DNA of 64,000 nucleotides. Origin: Streptomyces sp. NBC_01445. Its GTDB lineage: Bacteria > Actinomycetota > Actinomycetes > Streptomycetales > Streptomycetaceae. Below, piece after piece: positions 15,549 through 24,164 of the stretch. Position 1 is the stretch's first letter. The number at the start of each line of letters is the position of its first letter. The stretch is taken from positions 5,629,501 to 5,693,500 of the forward strand of contig NZ_CP109485.1 of assembly GCF_035918235.1 (NCBI RefSeq), read 5' to 3'. Under the pieces are notes generated by a model, which was not told the origin of the DNA, did not search any database, and was given only the letters and a program-made list of their open reading frames with translations. Made by a program: the position numbers and the translations under genes.

Positions 15549-16034
15549 CTAGTGCTGACGCGCCCTGCGCGGGGCCGGGTGCGGGCTCTCGGGCGGGGCG
15601 GCCAGGTGGCCGTCGACCAGGGCGTTCAGTGCTCGCAGCAGAGCCTCGCGCTCCGTCTCGGGGAGCGAGCCGAGCGCCTCCTCGTGGACGTGGTCGACGA
15701 TCGCCTGGCTCTCCACGGCGGCCTGCGCGCCCTTCTCCGTGACCGCGATGATCCTCGCCCGCCGGTCCCGCGCGGACGGGCGCCGCTCGGCGAGGCCCGC
15801 CTTCTCCAGGGCGTCGACCGTCACCACCATCGTGGTCTTGTCCATGTCACCGATCTCCGCGAGCTGCGCCTGCGTGCGCTCCTCCTCGAGGGCGTGCACC
15901 AGTACGCAGTGCATGCGGGCCGTGAGGCCGATCTCGGAGAGGGCCGCCGCCATCTGCGTGCGCAGCACATGGCTGGTGCGGTCGAGCAGGAAGGAGAGGT
16001 CCGGTTCGGTGCGGGTGGGTGCCATGGAGGTCAT
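15549..16034 (-). CDS. MarR-family transcriptional regulator
   Basis: 161 residues. Winged helix at about residues 45-105, with LAEIGDMDKTTMVVTVDALEKAGLAERRPSARDRRARIIAVTEKG in outline, the DxR wing of MarR proteins. The N- and C-terminal helices form the dimer. The start is ATG 16034, with an internal ATG at 16025. It is likely a repressor of the downstream exporter and FDOR genes and of itself, as the two promoters share a sequence. The inducer would be a phenolic or drug-like compound, by family. Confidence 0.88.
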   Translation of the reverse strand: MTSMAPTRTEPDLSFLLDRTSHVLRTQMAAALSEIGLTARMHCVLVHALEEERTQAQLAEIGDMDKTTMVVTVDALEKAGLAERRPSARDRRARIIAVTEKGAQAAVESQAIVDHVHEEALGSLPETEREALLRALNALVDGHLAAPPESPHPAPRRARQH

Positions 16035-16056
16035 GAGTGCCAGGGTAACGAATTTG

Positions 16057-16074
16057 ATCCGTTGCGGATTATCT
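16057..16074. promoter_or_regulatory. candidate MarR operator upstream of marR
   Basis: ATCCG-TTG-CGGAT (16057-16069) is a perfect inverted repeat 22 bp before the marR start. The stretch 16061-16074 matches the site at 15489-15502 in 12 of 14 bases. Confidence 0.55.
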
Positions 16075-16156
16075 GTCGCGGTTGCGGAGTCGTGGCTTTG
16101 CGGGCGGTACGGCGAGTGGCCGTACGGGGACCCGGGCCCCGCCGTACGCTGGCAGC

Positions 16157-16606
16157 GTGACGCTCGATGACCTCGTACGGCTGCGCCGGGCCCGGGACAT
16201 GATGGACCGGGACTACGCGCAGCCCCTCGACGTCCCGGCCCTGGCGCGCGCCGCGCACATGTCGCCCGGCCACTTCTCCCGCAGCTTCCGTGCCGCCTTC
16301 GGTGAAACCCCGTACAGCTATCTGATGACCCGCCGTGTCGAGCGGGCCAAGGCGCTGCTGCGGCGGGGCGATCTGAGCGTGACGGAGGTCTGCTTCGAGG
16401 TCGGCTGTACGTCGCTGGGGTCGTTCAGCTCGCGCTTCACCGAGCTGGTCGGCGAGACCCCGAGCGCGTACCGGGCCCGCAGTCACGAGCCCGGCGCGGT
16501 CATACCCGCGTGCGTCGCCAAGATCCTCACCCGGCCGGTCAGGAACGGACCCGTGGGCAGCGCTCAGGTCCTCGACGGAGAACCGGAAGCGGGCCCTCGC
16601 GCGTAG
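16157..16606 (+). CDS. short AraC-family regulator (DNA-binding domain only)
   Basis: 149 residues beginning at GTG 16157 (VTLDDLVRLRRARDMMD). Two AraC helix-turn-helix units lie at about residues 20-105 (MSPGHFSRSFRAAFGETPYSYL and SVTEVCFEVGCTSLGSFSSRFTELVGETPSAYR in outline), followed by a short tail without a recognisable sensor domain. Such proteins are often constitutive or regulated by level. Divergent from marR, with a 122-bp gap. Target unknown. Confidence 0.82.
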   Translation: MTLDDLVRLRRARDMMDRDYAQPLDVPALARAAHMSPGHFSRSFRAAFGETPYSYLMTRRVERAKALLRRGDLSVTEVCFEVGCTSLGSFSSRFTELVGETPSAYRARSHEPGAVIPACVAKILTRPVRNGPVGSAQVLDGEPEAGPRA

Positions 16607-16681
16607 GGCCATCGTTGGGGTCAGGCCGGGCTCGCGCCTGGGCCGGGCTGGGCCCGCGCCGCCTTCCGGGTGGCGTGGCAC

Positions 16682-16709
16682 ACTATTGCAAGCAGCCGCT
16701 TGCAATAGT
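16682..16709. promoter_or_regulatory. 12-bp perfect inverted repeat before the XRE regulator
   Basis: ACTATTGCAAGC (16682-16693), spacer AGCC, GCTTGCAATAGT (16698-16709). It lies 26 bp before the XRE start, so it is a strong candidate for an autoregulatory operator. Confidence 0.65.
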
Positions 16710-16735
16710 TAGCACCGGCGAGGCACTATCGGAAC

Positions 16736-17164
16736 ATGGCATCGCTCAACGTCGGCAATCTCGGTGAGTACCTGCGCGAGCAGCGCCGCAGTGCGCAGCT
16801 CTCGCTCAGGCAGCTCGCCGATGCCGCCGGGGTGTCCAATCCGTATCTGAGCCAGATCGAGCGCGGTCTTCGCAAGCCGAGCGCGGAGGTTCTCCAGCAG
16901 GTAGCCAAGGCCCTGCGGATCTCCGCGGAGACGCTGTACGTGCGGGCCGGGATCCTCGATGCGGAGCGGGACCGGGAAGAGGTGGAGACGCGCGCCGTCA
17001 TCCTCGCCGACTCCTCGCTCAACGAACGCCAGAAACAAGTGCTGTTGCAGATCTACGAGTCCTTCAGAAAAGAAAACGGGACCGAGGCACAGCACAGCAG
17101 TCAGGAACACCCCGCCGACGGCCCCCGCACGGCCGGGGACAGCGGTGCCGAACCCTCAAGCTGA
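16736..17164 (+). CDS. XRE-family regulator (Rv0474-like)
   Basis: 142 residues. Helix-turn-helix at about residues 10-65 (LREQRRSAQLSLRQLADAAGVSNPYLSQIERGLRKPSAEVLQQVAKAL in outline), then a helical segment with LNERQKQVLLQIYESF and a polar tail. The same N- and C-terminal arrangement occurs in M. tuberculosis Rv0474, which precedes hbhA; here too the next gene is HbhA-like. A 12-bp inverted repeat overlaps the expected promoter. It ends 28 bp before the HbhA-like gene, suggesting cotranscription. Confidence 0.85.
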   Translation: MASLNVGNLGEYLREQRRSAQLSLRQLADAAGVSNPYLSQIERGLRKPSAEVLQQVAKALRISAETLYVRAGILDAERDREEVETRAVILADSSLNERQKQVLLQIYESFRKENGTEAQHSSQEHPADGPRTAGDSGAEPSS

Positions 17165-17192
17165 AGCCGATGTGATCCGGGAGGACCACGCC

Positions 17193-17789
17193 ATGGCCAT
17201 CACCGACGACCTGCGCAAGACCCTCAGCAACCCGACCCCCCTCTACTTCGCCGCCGGCACGGCCGAGCTCGCCTACCAGCAGGCGAAGAAGGTGCCCGGC
17301 ATCGTGGAGCAGCTGCGTGCCGAGGCCCCGGCCCGGTTCGAGGCCGTGCGCAACACCGATCCGAAGGACGTTCAGGAGAAGGCGGCCGGCCGCGCCAAGG
17401 AGGCCCAGGCGGCCATCCAGGCCAAGGTCAACGAGGTGCTCGGCACCCTCGACACCGACCTGAAGAAGATCGGCGAGACCGCTCAGGACCTCGCGCTGCG
17501 CGGTGTCGGCGTCGCCGCCGAGTACGCCGTCAAGGCCCGCGAGACGTACGAGAAGGTCGCCGAGCACGGCGAGGAGACCGTGCGGGCCTGGCGCGGTGAG
17601 GCGGCCGACGAGATCCTCGAGGTCGCCGAGGCCGTCGAGCCGGAAGCGGAGCCCGTCGCCGTGGCCGACGAGCGGGCCGCCGCCAAGCCCCAGCCGGCCG
17701 ACGCGTCCGCCACGAAGCCGGTGGCGGCGAAGAAGGCCCCGGCCAAGAAGACGACGACCGTGAAGAAGAGCACGCCCTCCGCGAAGTAG
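17193..17789 (+). CDS. HbhA-like helical, lysine-rich-tail protein
   Basis: 198 residues. The first ~150 are a long amphipathic helical region rich in Ala/Glu/Lys. The last ~45 contain alanine/lysine/proline repeats (AAKKAPAKKTTTVKK). This is the layout of mycobacterial heparin-binding hemagglutinin, whose Lys tail binds sulphated sugars; a surface, lipid-body or nucleoid role is possible here. No signal peptide. ATG 17193 follows GGGAGGACCACGCC. Gene order XRE - HbhA - DUF2516 equals Rv0474-Rv0476. In a soil saprophyte an adhesin role is only a guess. Confidence 0.75.
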   Translation: MAITDDLRKTLSNPTPLYFAAGTAELAYQQAKKVPGIVEQLRAEAPARFEAVRNTDPKDVQEKAAGRAKEAQAAIQAKVNEVLGTLDTDLKKIGETAQDLALRGVGVAAEYAVKARETYEKVAEHGEETVRAWRGEAADEILEVAEAVEPEAEPVAVADERAAAKPQPADASATKPVAAKKAPAKKTTTVKKSTPSAK

Positions 17790-17832
17790 CGGCACGGCGG
17801 GGTAAGGAAAGCGGTACGGAGCGTACCGAGGG

Positions 17833-17865
17833 ACGGGCCGGGCACTTACCGAGTGTCCGGCCCGT
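17833..17865 (+). terminator. 13-bp-stem terminator after the HbhA-like gene
   Basis: ACGGGCCGGGCAC (17833-17845) pairs with GTGTCCGGCCCGT (17853-17865) with one G-U pair and a 7-nt loop. Confidence 0.6.
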
Positions 17866-17905
17866 TCACCGGGTACGGTGACCGCGTAGGACTGATCTGA
17901 CTCGG

Positions 17906-18259
17906 GTGGTGGGCGTTGTGCTGATGTCGGCTTTCGGCGGCTTGATGTGGCTGCTCTACACCGCCATGCTCGTGCTCGCGGTGGTTGCTCTGGTGATGGC
18001 CGCGTTCTCGCGCGAGGACGCGTTCCGCGCGGCGGACAAGCAGAACAAGATGTTCTGGCTGATCATCCTCGGTATCGCGGTCGCGGTGAATCTCCTGATC
18101 CCGATGCTGTTCCTCCAGCTCGCGGGGCTCGTCGCGACGATCGTCTTCTTCGTGGACGTGCGGCCCGCGCTCCAGCAGGTGTCGGGCGGCGGCCGGGGCC
18201 GCCGTGGCGGCGGCTCCAGCAGCGACGGTCCGTACGGGCCGTACAACGGCGGGCGCTGA
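17906..18259 (+). CDS. DUF2516 small membrane protein (Rv0476-like)
   Basis: 117 residues from GTG 17906; ATG 17924 is an alternative that gives 111. Two or three hydrophobic helices (residues ~10-32, ~48-65 and ~66-85) end at FFVDVRPALQQV, the family's characteristic end of the membrane part, followed by a glycine/arginine/serine-rich tail (GGGRGRRGGGSSS). It lies after the HbhA-like gene as in mycobacteria, but a terminator lies between them here. Function unknown. Confidence 0.8.
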   Translation: MVGVVLMSAFGGLMWLLYTAMLVLAVVALVMAAFSREDAFRAADKQNKMFWLIILGIAVAVNLLIPMLFLQLAGLVATIVFFVDVRPALQQVSGGGRGRRGGGSSSDGPYGPYNGGR

Positions 18260-18301
18260 CCCTCCGGCTCCCGGGGCGCGGTCAGCGCCCCGGTTCAGGG
18301 G

Positions 18302-19639
18302 CTAGTTCCCCCGGTCCAGGAGGACGACGGCCACGTCGTCCGTGAGGTCGCCGCCGTTGAGGTCGCGGGCCTCGTTCACCGTCGCGTCGATGAGTTCCTC
18401 GCCGCGCAGCCCCTCCGCCAGCCCGCGGCGCACCATGTCCACCATGCCGTCCTGGCCGAGGCGCTGCTTGCCGTCGCCGACCCGCCCCTCGATCAGGCCG
18501 TCCGTGTAGAGCATCAGGCTCCACGTCGGGCCGAGCTCCACCTGGCGGCGCGGCCAGCGGGCGCGCGGCAGCAGACCGAGCGCCGGGCCGTTGTCCTCGT
18601 ACGGGAGCAGCTCGGCGGTCGGGGTCCCGGGGACACGGGCGGAGCCGGGGACCCGGGAGTACGTCGGACGGGAGATCAGCGGCGACGGGTGCCCGGCCAG
18701 GCACAGGCCCGCGCGGCGGCCGTCGGGGGAGATGTCGACCGTGCACAGCGTCGCGAAGATCTCGTCGTCCGCCCGCTCGTGTTCGAGGACCTGCTGGAGC
18801 GTCGAGAGCAGTTCGTCGCCGCACAGGCCGGCGAACGTCAACGCCCGCCAGGCGATGCGCAGTTCGACGCCGAGCGCCGCCTCGTCGGGGCCGTGCCCGC
18901 AGACGTCGCCGATCATGGCGTGCACTGTGCCGTCGGGCGTACGGACGGCGTCGTAGAAGTCGCCGCCGAGCAGCGCGCGGGAGCGGCCAGGGCGGTAGCG
19001 GGCCGCGAAGCGCAGCGGGGAGCCGTCCAGGAGCGGCGTCGGGAGCAGGCCGCGCTCCAGGCGGGCGTTCTCCTGGGCGCGCAGCCGGGACTCGGCGAGC
19101 TTGCGCTGGGCGACGTCGGCGCGCCTGCGCTCGACGGCGTAGCGGACGGCGCGGCCGAGGAGGCGGCCGTCCAGCTCGTCGCGGAACAGATAGTCCTGGG
19201 CGCCGACGCGCACGGCCTCGGCGCCGCGCTCCGCGTCCCCGGACGCGGTGAGGGCGAGGACGGCATGCCGCGGCGCGAGGCGCAGGACGTGCCGGAGTGT
19301 CTCCAGCTCGTCGGCGTCCGTGGCCGCGCCGGGCGCGGGCAGGGCGAGGTCGAGCAGGATGCAGTGGACGTCGTCGGTGAGGAGCCGCTCGGCCTCGGTG
19401 AGGTTGCGGGCGGTACGGACGCGGATCGGCTTGCCCGCCGAGTCGGTCAGTTCGGGCACGCCGAGGGAGGCGGTGGGGTCGTCCTCGATGACGAGGAGCG
19501 TCAGAGGGCCACCTCCGCCGCTCTGGGCGCCGGAGGTCGTGGACTGCCGGGGCAGCGTGACGGGCGGCGTCGGCACAGTCGGAGCCTGACCACCTTCCAC
19601 GGCCGGGATCGCTCTCTGCCGCGGTACGGGTACGGGCAT
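18302..19639 (-). CDS. response-regulator-like PP2C (SpoIIE/RsbU) phosphatase
   Basis: 445 residues. A receiver-like domain at about 50-170 has the acidic pair in IEDD and the phosphoacceptor Asp in ILLDLALP, but the conserved Lys is replaced (YLFRDEL). A short coiled linker precedes the PP2C catalytic domain at about 205-440, with the metal aspartates in GGDFYD, IGDVCGHG, YTDGLIEGR and DDVAVVLL. Such proteins dephosphorylate anti-anti-sigma factors in stress or developmental signalling. ATG 19639 is chosen for its GGGAGGGAAGGAACC ribosome site; a longer frame to 19696 is unsupported. Partner sigma pathway unknown. Confidence 0.85.
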   Translation of the reverse strand: MPVPVPRQRAIPAVEGGQAPTVPTPPVTLPRQSTTSGAQSGGGGPLTLLVIEDDPTASLGVPELTDSAGKPIRVRTARNLTEAERLLTDDVHCILLDLALPAPGAATDADELETLRHVLRLAPRHAVLALTASGDAERGAEAVRVGAQDYLFRDELDGRLLGRAVRYAVERRRADVAQRKLAESRLRAQENARLERGLLPTPLLDGSPLRFAARYRPGRSRALLGGDFYDAVRTPDGTVHAMIGDVCGHGPDEAALGVELRIAWRALTFAGLCGDELLSTLQQVLEHERADDEIFATLCTVDISPDGRRAGLCLAGHPSPLISRPTYSRVPGSARVPGTPTAELLPYEDNGPALGLLPRARWPRRQVELGPTWSLMLYTDGLIEGRVGDGKQRLGQDGMVDMVRRGLAEGLRGEELIDATVNEARDLNGGDLTDDVAVVLLDRGN

Positions 19640-19794
19640 CGCTCGGTTCCTTCCCTCCCCCCGAGGGCGTGGTGGAGCGAAGGATCGTCGCACCACCGAC
19701 GGTGGACCTTAGCGGTAGGCGGCCCGGCAACGGAATGGTGAGAGGCAAACCGCCACTGTCATATGCCGCATCAGCTAACGCAATTGGGCACGCC

Positions 19795-19814
19795 AAAGGG
19801 CCCATCGGCCCTTT
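19795..19814. terminator. hairpin AAAGGGCC-CATC-GGCCCTTT
   Basis: Perfect 8-bp stem with a 4-nt loop in the 274-bp gap between the NlpC/P60 gene end and the phosphatase gene start, 100 bp past the NlpC stop on the minus strand. It could be a terminator for that gene or an attenuator for the phosphatase. Confidence 0.45.
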
Positions 19815-19913
19815 CGGGGATGACGAAGGTCACGTCGTTTCACTGCAACCGCAGGCCTCGGAGTGCGGTGGGTCACGTGGCCCAGCTCACGGCAGCCGGC
19901 CCTGCGCGGACCT

Positions 19914-20975
19914 TTACGCGTCGGGGCGGACGACCCCGAGAATCGTCATCGAGCCCGCGCCCGCGACCGTGACGTTCCGCCCGGGCCGGGGGGCGTGCAC
20001 GATCGCGCCGTCCCCTATGTACATCCCGACGTGGCTGGCGTCGTCGTGGTAAATGATCAGGTCGCCGGGGCGCATGTCCTTGATGTCGATGTGCTTGAGC
20101 TGCTTCCACTGCTCCTGCGAGGTCCGCGGGATCGGCCGCCCGGCCGCCGACCAGGCCTGCGAGGTCAGGCCCGAGCAGTCGTACGAGCCGGGCCCCTCGG
20201 CGCCCCACACGTACGGCTTGCCGAGCTGGCCGGTGGCGAACGCGACCGCCTTCTTGCCCCGCGCCGAAGCGCTGCCCTTGATGTCCTTGAGGACCCCCGA
20301 GCTGAGCCAGGCCGTCTGCTGCTTGTACTCCGCCTGCTGCTCCAGCTCCTTCAGGCGCTCCCGCTCCTTCTTCTCGAGCTGTGACTCGAGCTTCTCGGCC
20401 TCCGCGATCCTGCTCTTGATCTTCTTCTGCGCCCGGGCCTTCTCCATGCGGTTGGACTCGAGCTTCTTCCAGTTCCGCGTGGCGTCCTGGGCGTACGTCT
20501 GCAGGTCCTCCTGCGTCCGGGTCAGCTCGCCCATGAGTCCCTTGGTGGCGTGCTGCCCCTGCCGCATCCGGTCCGCGCCGTCCAGGAACCGCGAGGGGTT
20601 GTCCGAGAGCATTAGCTGCGCCTCCGGCGGCATCCCGCCGTTGCGGTACTGCTGGCGGGCCGCGGCACCCGCGCGGGACTTCAGACGGTCCAGCTTCTTC
20701 TGGCCGGCGACGATGTCCTTGGCCAGCTGGACGATCTGTCCCGACTGCTTCCGGGCCTTCTCCTCGGCCGCGTTGTACGCCTCCGTGGCGACGGCCGCGT
20801 CGTGGTAGAGCCCGTCGAGCTTGGCGCGGACCGCCTCGAGGTCCGGGCCTCTGTCTGCCGTTGACGGCGGCGCGGGCCGCGCGGGACTCGCGTACGCGGC
20901 GCCCGGCGCCGTCAGTACGGTCAGCGCGCTGACCAGTGCCACGGCCGCCATGACTGTCGTGGTCCGCTTGCTCAT
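19914..20975 (-). CDS. secreted NlpC/P60 peptidoglycan endopeptidase (RipA-like)
   Basis: 353 residues. Signal peptide at 1-30 (KRTT, hydrophobic core, then AYAS), a long coiled coil at about 45-225 rich in Lys/Glu/Gln, and an NlpC/P60 domain at 235-353 with C267 (YDCSGL), H315 (SHVGMYIG) and H327 (VHAPRPG) as the catalytic triad. It should cleave D-Glu-DAP-type bonds in the wall. The coiled coil resembles regulators that keep RipA-type hydrolases inactive until needed. ATG 20975. Monocistronic by spacing. Confidence 0.9.
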   Translation of the reverse strand: MSKRTTTVMAAVALVSALTVLTAPGAAYASPARPAPPSTADRGPDLEAVRAKLDGLYHDAAVATEAYNAAEEKARKQSGQIVQLAKDIVAGQKKLDRLKSRAGAAARQQYRNGGMPPEAQLMLSDNPSRFLDGADRMRQGQHATKGLMGELTRTQEDLQTYAQDATRNWKKLESNRMEKARAQKKIKSRIAEAEKLESQLEKKERERLKELEQQAEYKQQTAWLSSGVLKDIKGSASARGKKAVAFATGQLGKPYVWGAEGPGSYDCSGLTSQAWSAAGRPIPRTSQEQWKQLKHIDIKDMRPGDLIIYHDDASHVGMYIGDGAIVHAPRPGRNVTVAGAGSMTILGVVRPDA

Positions 20976-21197
20976 CGCGCTCCGCCCCCAAGCAGTGAAG
21001 ACTCACCAGAACTGATTTACCGTCAGTAACTTACGGATGCCCTGGGGATGGTGCCATGGCGGCGCCGAATGTGACAGACCCGGGCAACAACTCCCCAGCC
21101 GCTCCCGGCCCGCCCCCTCAGCCCCGTACGCCCCTTCCCGCATCGTCTGACGTACCGCCCTGCGAGATCGTTCCCTCCGGCTCCGGGCGGTCCGTCG

Positions 21198-21992
21198 TCA
21201 GCCCCGCGGCGCCAACGCCCCCCAGGCGACCGTCACTTCCCCCTGCCGCCACCGCGCGGGCCGGTCGAGCACCGGCCAGTCCGCGCTCAGTGCCCGTGCC
21301 GTCCGGATCCAGCGCTGCCGCGCCCCGTACGAGGCGTAGGGGGCGGCCGCGGCCCAGGCGCGGTCGAAGTCGCGCAGGAACGCGTGGACCGGCTCGCCCG
21401 GCACATTGCGGTGGATCAGCGCCTTGGGGAGGCGCTCGGCGAGGTCGGAGGGGCGGTCGAGGGAGCCGAGGCGCGTCGCGAAGGTGACCGTGCGCGGGCC
21501 CTCCGGCCCGAGCGCCACCCACACGTGGCGGCGGCCGATCTCGTCGCAGGTCCCCTCGACCAGGAGCCCGCCGGGCGCGAGCCGCGCGGTCAGCCGCCGC
21601 CAGACCTCGGCCACCTGGTCCTCGTCGTACTGGCGCAGCACGTTCGCGGCCCTGATCAGGAGCGGGTCGTGGGGGAGGGGCACCTCGAAGCCGCCGTGCC
21701 GGAAGGTGAGGCCGTCCCGTTCGTAGGGGAGGGCGGCGGCGACCCGCGCGGGCTCGATCTCGATGCCCACCACGCGCGTGCGTGGCGCCACGGTGCGTAG
21801 CCGTTGGAGCAGTTCGACCGCGGTCCAGGGCGCGGCGCCGTAGCCGAGGTCGACGGCGACGGGGTGGTCGGCGCGGCGCAGGGCGGCGCCGTGCGTGGCC
21901 GCGATCCAGCGGTCCATGCGGCGCAGGCGATTGGGGTTGGTGGTCCCGCGTGTGACCGTTCCCACGGGGCGGGACGGGGGGCGCGGGCTCAT
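21198..21992 (-). CDS. class I SAM-dependent methyltransferase
   Basis: 264 residues. Motif I VAVDLGYGAAPWT at about residues 45-57 and the acidic end of strand 2 in VVGIEIEPARV define the SAM-binding Rossmann fold; LAPGGLLVEGTCDE is post-motif III. The substrate is not predictable. ATG 21992 is followed by an Arg/Pro-rich leader of 20 residues, so a later start is possible. Divergent from mshA with a 185-bp gap that contains the SigR-like promoter. Confidence 0.8.
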   Translation of the reverse strand: MSPRPPSRPVGTVTRGTTNPNRLRRMDRWIAATHGAALRRADHPVAVDLGYGAAPWTAVELLQRLRTVAPRTRVVGIEIEPARVAAALPYERDGLTFRHGGFEVPLPHDPLLIRAANVLRQYDEDQVAEVWRRLTARLAPGGLLVEGTCDEIGRRHVWVALGPEGPRTVTFATRLGSLDRPSDLAERLPKALIHRNVPGEPVHAFLRDFDRAWAAAAPYASYGARQRWIRTARALSADWPVLDRPARWRQGEVTVAWGALAPRG

Positions 21993-22062
21993 GGCTACGA
22001 GGGTATGCGCCCGGGGCCGCGGTCCCAGGGTTGAGTCCCCGACGGTAATGATTCGGCAAAAC

Positions 22063-22089
22063 GGAAATGGAGCGGAGAGATCCGGTGTT
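22063..22089 (+). promoter_or_regulatory. SigR-type promoter upstream of mshA
   Basis: GGAAA (22063-22067) and GTT (22087-22089) are separated by 19 bp, matching the Streptomyces SigR consensus GGAAT-N18/19-GTT except for one base. mshA is reported as a SigR target in S. coelicolor, which agrees. It leaves a leader of about 80 nt before GTG 22178. Confidence 0.55.
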
Positions 22090-22177
22090 GCAGCCGCTGA
22101 AGGAGGGTTCGTGCCCGGGCTCCGCGCCCGCGATCACGGGCCCCCGACGCCGTGCCCGCAGCAAGGAGGACCGCCAC

Positions 22178-23527
22178 GTGAGCCAGTACGTGTCCAGGCT
22201 CCGCCGTTCCGGGGCCTCGTCCCAGCGGCTCAGGTTCCCCGGCGCGCACCGCAGACCGCGTCGGGTCGCCATGCTGAGCGTGCACACGTCACCGCTCCAC
22301 CAGCCCGGCACGGGCGACGCGGGCGGCATGAACGTCTACATCGTCGAGCTCGCCAAGCGCCTCGCCGCGATCAACATCGAGGTCGAGATCTTCACGCGCG
22401 CCACGACCGGCGCGCTGCCCCCTGCGGTCGAGCTGTCGCCCGGTGTTCTGGTCCGGCACGTGGACGCGGGCCCGTACGAGGGCCTCGCCAAGGAGGAGCT
22501 GCCGGCCCAGCTGTGCGCCTTCACGCACGGCGTGATGCAGGCGTGGGCGGGCCACCGGCCGGGCTACTACGACCTCGTCCACTCGCACTACTGGCTCTCC
22601 GGTCACGTCGGCTGGCTGGCTGCCGAGCGCTGGGGCGTCCCCCTGGTGCACGCCATGCACACCATGGCCAAGGTCAAGAACGCCGCGCTCGCCGAGGGCG
22701 ACACCCCCGAGCCCGCCGCGCGCGTCATCGGTGAGACCCAGGTAGTCCGCGCCGCCGACCGCCTCATCGCGAACACCGCGGAGGAGGCCGACGAGCTCGT
22801 ACGCCACTACGAGGCCGACGCCGGCAAGGTCGCGGTCGTCCACCCCGGCGTGAACCTGGAGCGCTTCTGCCCCGCCGACGGCCGCGCCGCCGCCCGGCAC
22901 CGCCTCGGCCTGCCCCAGGACGCCCTCATCCCGCTGTTCGCGGGCCGTATCCAGCCCCTGAAGGCGCCGGACATCCTGCTCAGGGCCGTCGCCGTCCTCC
23001 TCGACGAGCGGCCCGAGCTGCGCTCGCGGATCGTCGTGCCCGTCGTGGGCGGCCCCAGCGGCAGCGGTCTGGCCAAGCCGGAGGGGCTGCACAAGCTCGC
23101 CGCCAAGCTCGGCATCGCCGACGTCGTCCGCTTCCGCCCGCCGGTCGGGCAGGACCAGCTCGCGGACTGGTTCCGCGCGGCATCCGTCCTCGTCATGCCG
23201 TCGTACAACGAGTCCTTCGGGCTCGTCGCCATAGAGGCGCAGGCGGCCGGCACGCCGGTGATCGCGGCCGCGGTCGGCGGTCTGCCCGTCGCCGTGCGCG
23301 ACGAGTCGACCGGCTTCCTGGTCCCGGGCCACGACCCGACGGTGTACGCGCGCAGGCTCGGCCAGTTCGCCGACCGTCCACAGCTTGTGGACAGCATGGG
23401 TGCCGCGGCGGCGGCGCACGCGCAGGGCTTCGGCTGGGACACGGCGGCCTCCGCGACGGCCGATGTGTACACGGCGGCCACCTACGAGCACCGCCACCCC
23501 CGTCACGTACCCTCGCTGCATGGCTGA
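22178..23527 (+). CDS. mshA: MshA, D-inositol-3-phosphate glycosyltransferase (mycothiol)
   Basis: 449-residue GT-B glycosyltransferase of family GT4. MshA joins N-acetylglucosamine from UDP-GlcNAc to 1-L-myo-inositol-1-phosphate, the first mycothiol step. Landmarks are [22 protein letters not shown] near the N-terminus (inositol phosphate and UDP site), [18 protein letters not shown] and the C-terminal [23 protein letters not shown] with the nucleotide-binding E-x7-E. GTG 22178 follows AAGGAGG and is much better supported than the longer frame. Overlaps the next gene by 8 bp. Confidence 0.95.
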   Translation: MSQYVSRLRRSGASSQRLRFPGAHRRPRRVAMLSVHTSPLHQPGTGDAGGMNVYIVELAKRLAAINIEVEIFTRATTGALPPAVELSPGVLVRHVDAGPYEGLAKEELPAQLCAFTHGVMQAWAGHRPGYYDLVHSHYWLSGHVGWLAAERWGVPLVHAMHTMAKVKNAALAEGDTPEPAARVIGETQVVRAADRLIANTAEEADELVRHYEADAGKVAVVHPGVNLERFCPADGRAAARHRLGLPQDALIPLFAGRIQPLKAPDILLRAVAVLLDERPELRSRIVVPVVGGPSGSGLAKPEGLHKLAAKLGIADVVRFRPPVGQDQLADWFRAASVLVMPSYNESFGLVAIEAQAAGTPVIAAAVGGLPVAVRDESTGFLVPGHDPTVYARRLGQFADRPQLVDSMGAAAAAHAQGFGWDTAASATADVYTAATYEHRHPRHVPSLHG

Positions 23528-24029
23528 CAGCACCATGGCCGGCGCGGCGGCGGTCATCGAGCAGGTCCTCACCGAGGCCGAGCTCGAGTGGGAGAGCCCC
23601 GAGCCCGGCTCGTCGTACGTCGTGAAGCTGCCCGGGACGCGCAAGCTGTCGACGACGCTCTCGCTGCTCGTCGGCAAGCACTCGCTCTCGCTGAACGCGT
23701 TCGTGATCCGGCACCCGGACGAGAACGAGCAGGGCGTCCACCGCTGGCTCCTGGAGCGCAACCTCCGTCTGTACGGCGTGAGTTACGCGGTCGACCAGCT
23801 CGGCGACGTCTACCTCACGGGCAAGCTGCCCCTCGCGGCCGTCACCCCGGACGAGGTCGACCGCCTCCTCGGCTCGGTCCTGGAGGCCGCGGACGGCGCG
23901 TTCAACACGCTCCTCGAGCTCGGTTTCGCGAGCGCGATCCGCCGTGAGTACGCCTGGCGGGTGTCGCGCGGGGAGTCCACGCGTAACCTCGACGCGTTCA
24001 CGAATCTGACCCAGCGCCCCACCAAGTAG
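23520..24029 (+). CDS. YbjN-domain protein
   Basis: 169 residues. Mixed alpha/beta protein of the YbjN / type III secretion chaperone-like fold, with [30 protein letters not shown] as the family core. ATG 23520 lies inside the end of mshA (8-bp overlap), so translation is coupled. The same pairing with mshA is common in actinomycetes. Molecular function unknown; a link to thiol or cell-wall homeostasis is only suggested by context. Confidence 0.8.
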   Translation: MADSTMAGAAAVIEQVLTEAELEWESPEPGSSYVVKLPGTRKLSTTLSLLVGKHSLSLNAFVIRHPDENEQGVHRWLLERNLRLYGVSYAVDQLGDVYLTGKLPLAAVTPDEVDRLLGSVLEAADGAFNTLLELGFASAIRREYAWRVSRGESTRNLDAFTNLTQRPTK

Positions 24030-24112
24030 CCCTTCCCTCCCGCCCGTTTCACTGCTGCACGCCCCCTTCCGTCGCGGGGGTCGCCGTGGCATGCTCGCGG
24101 CCGACGCAGACA

Positions 24113-24137
24113 TGAACAGCGTTCACGTAGTTGAACG
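24113..24137. promoter_or_regulatory. three alternating TGAAC/GTTCA half-sites upstream of the beta-helix gene
   Basis: TGAAC (24113), GTTCA (24121) and TGAAC (24132) form two adjoining inverted repeats: TGAAC-AGC-GTTCA and CGTTCA-CGTAGT-TGAACG. They lie 28-52 bp before the start. No adjacent regulator gene. Confidence 0.45.
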
Positions 24138-24164
24138 TATGGAATCGTGTGGAGGGTGGCGGCG

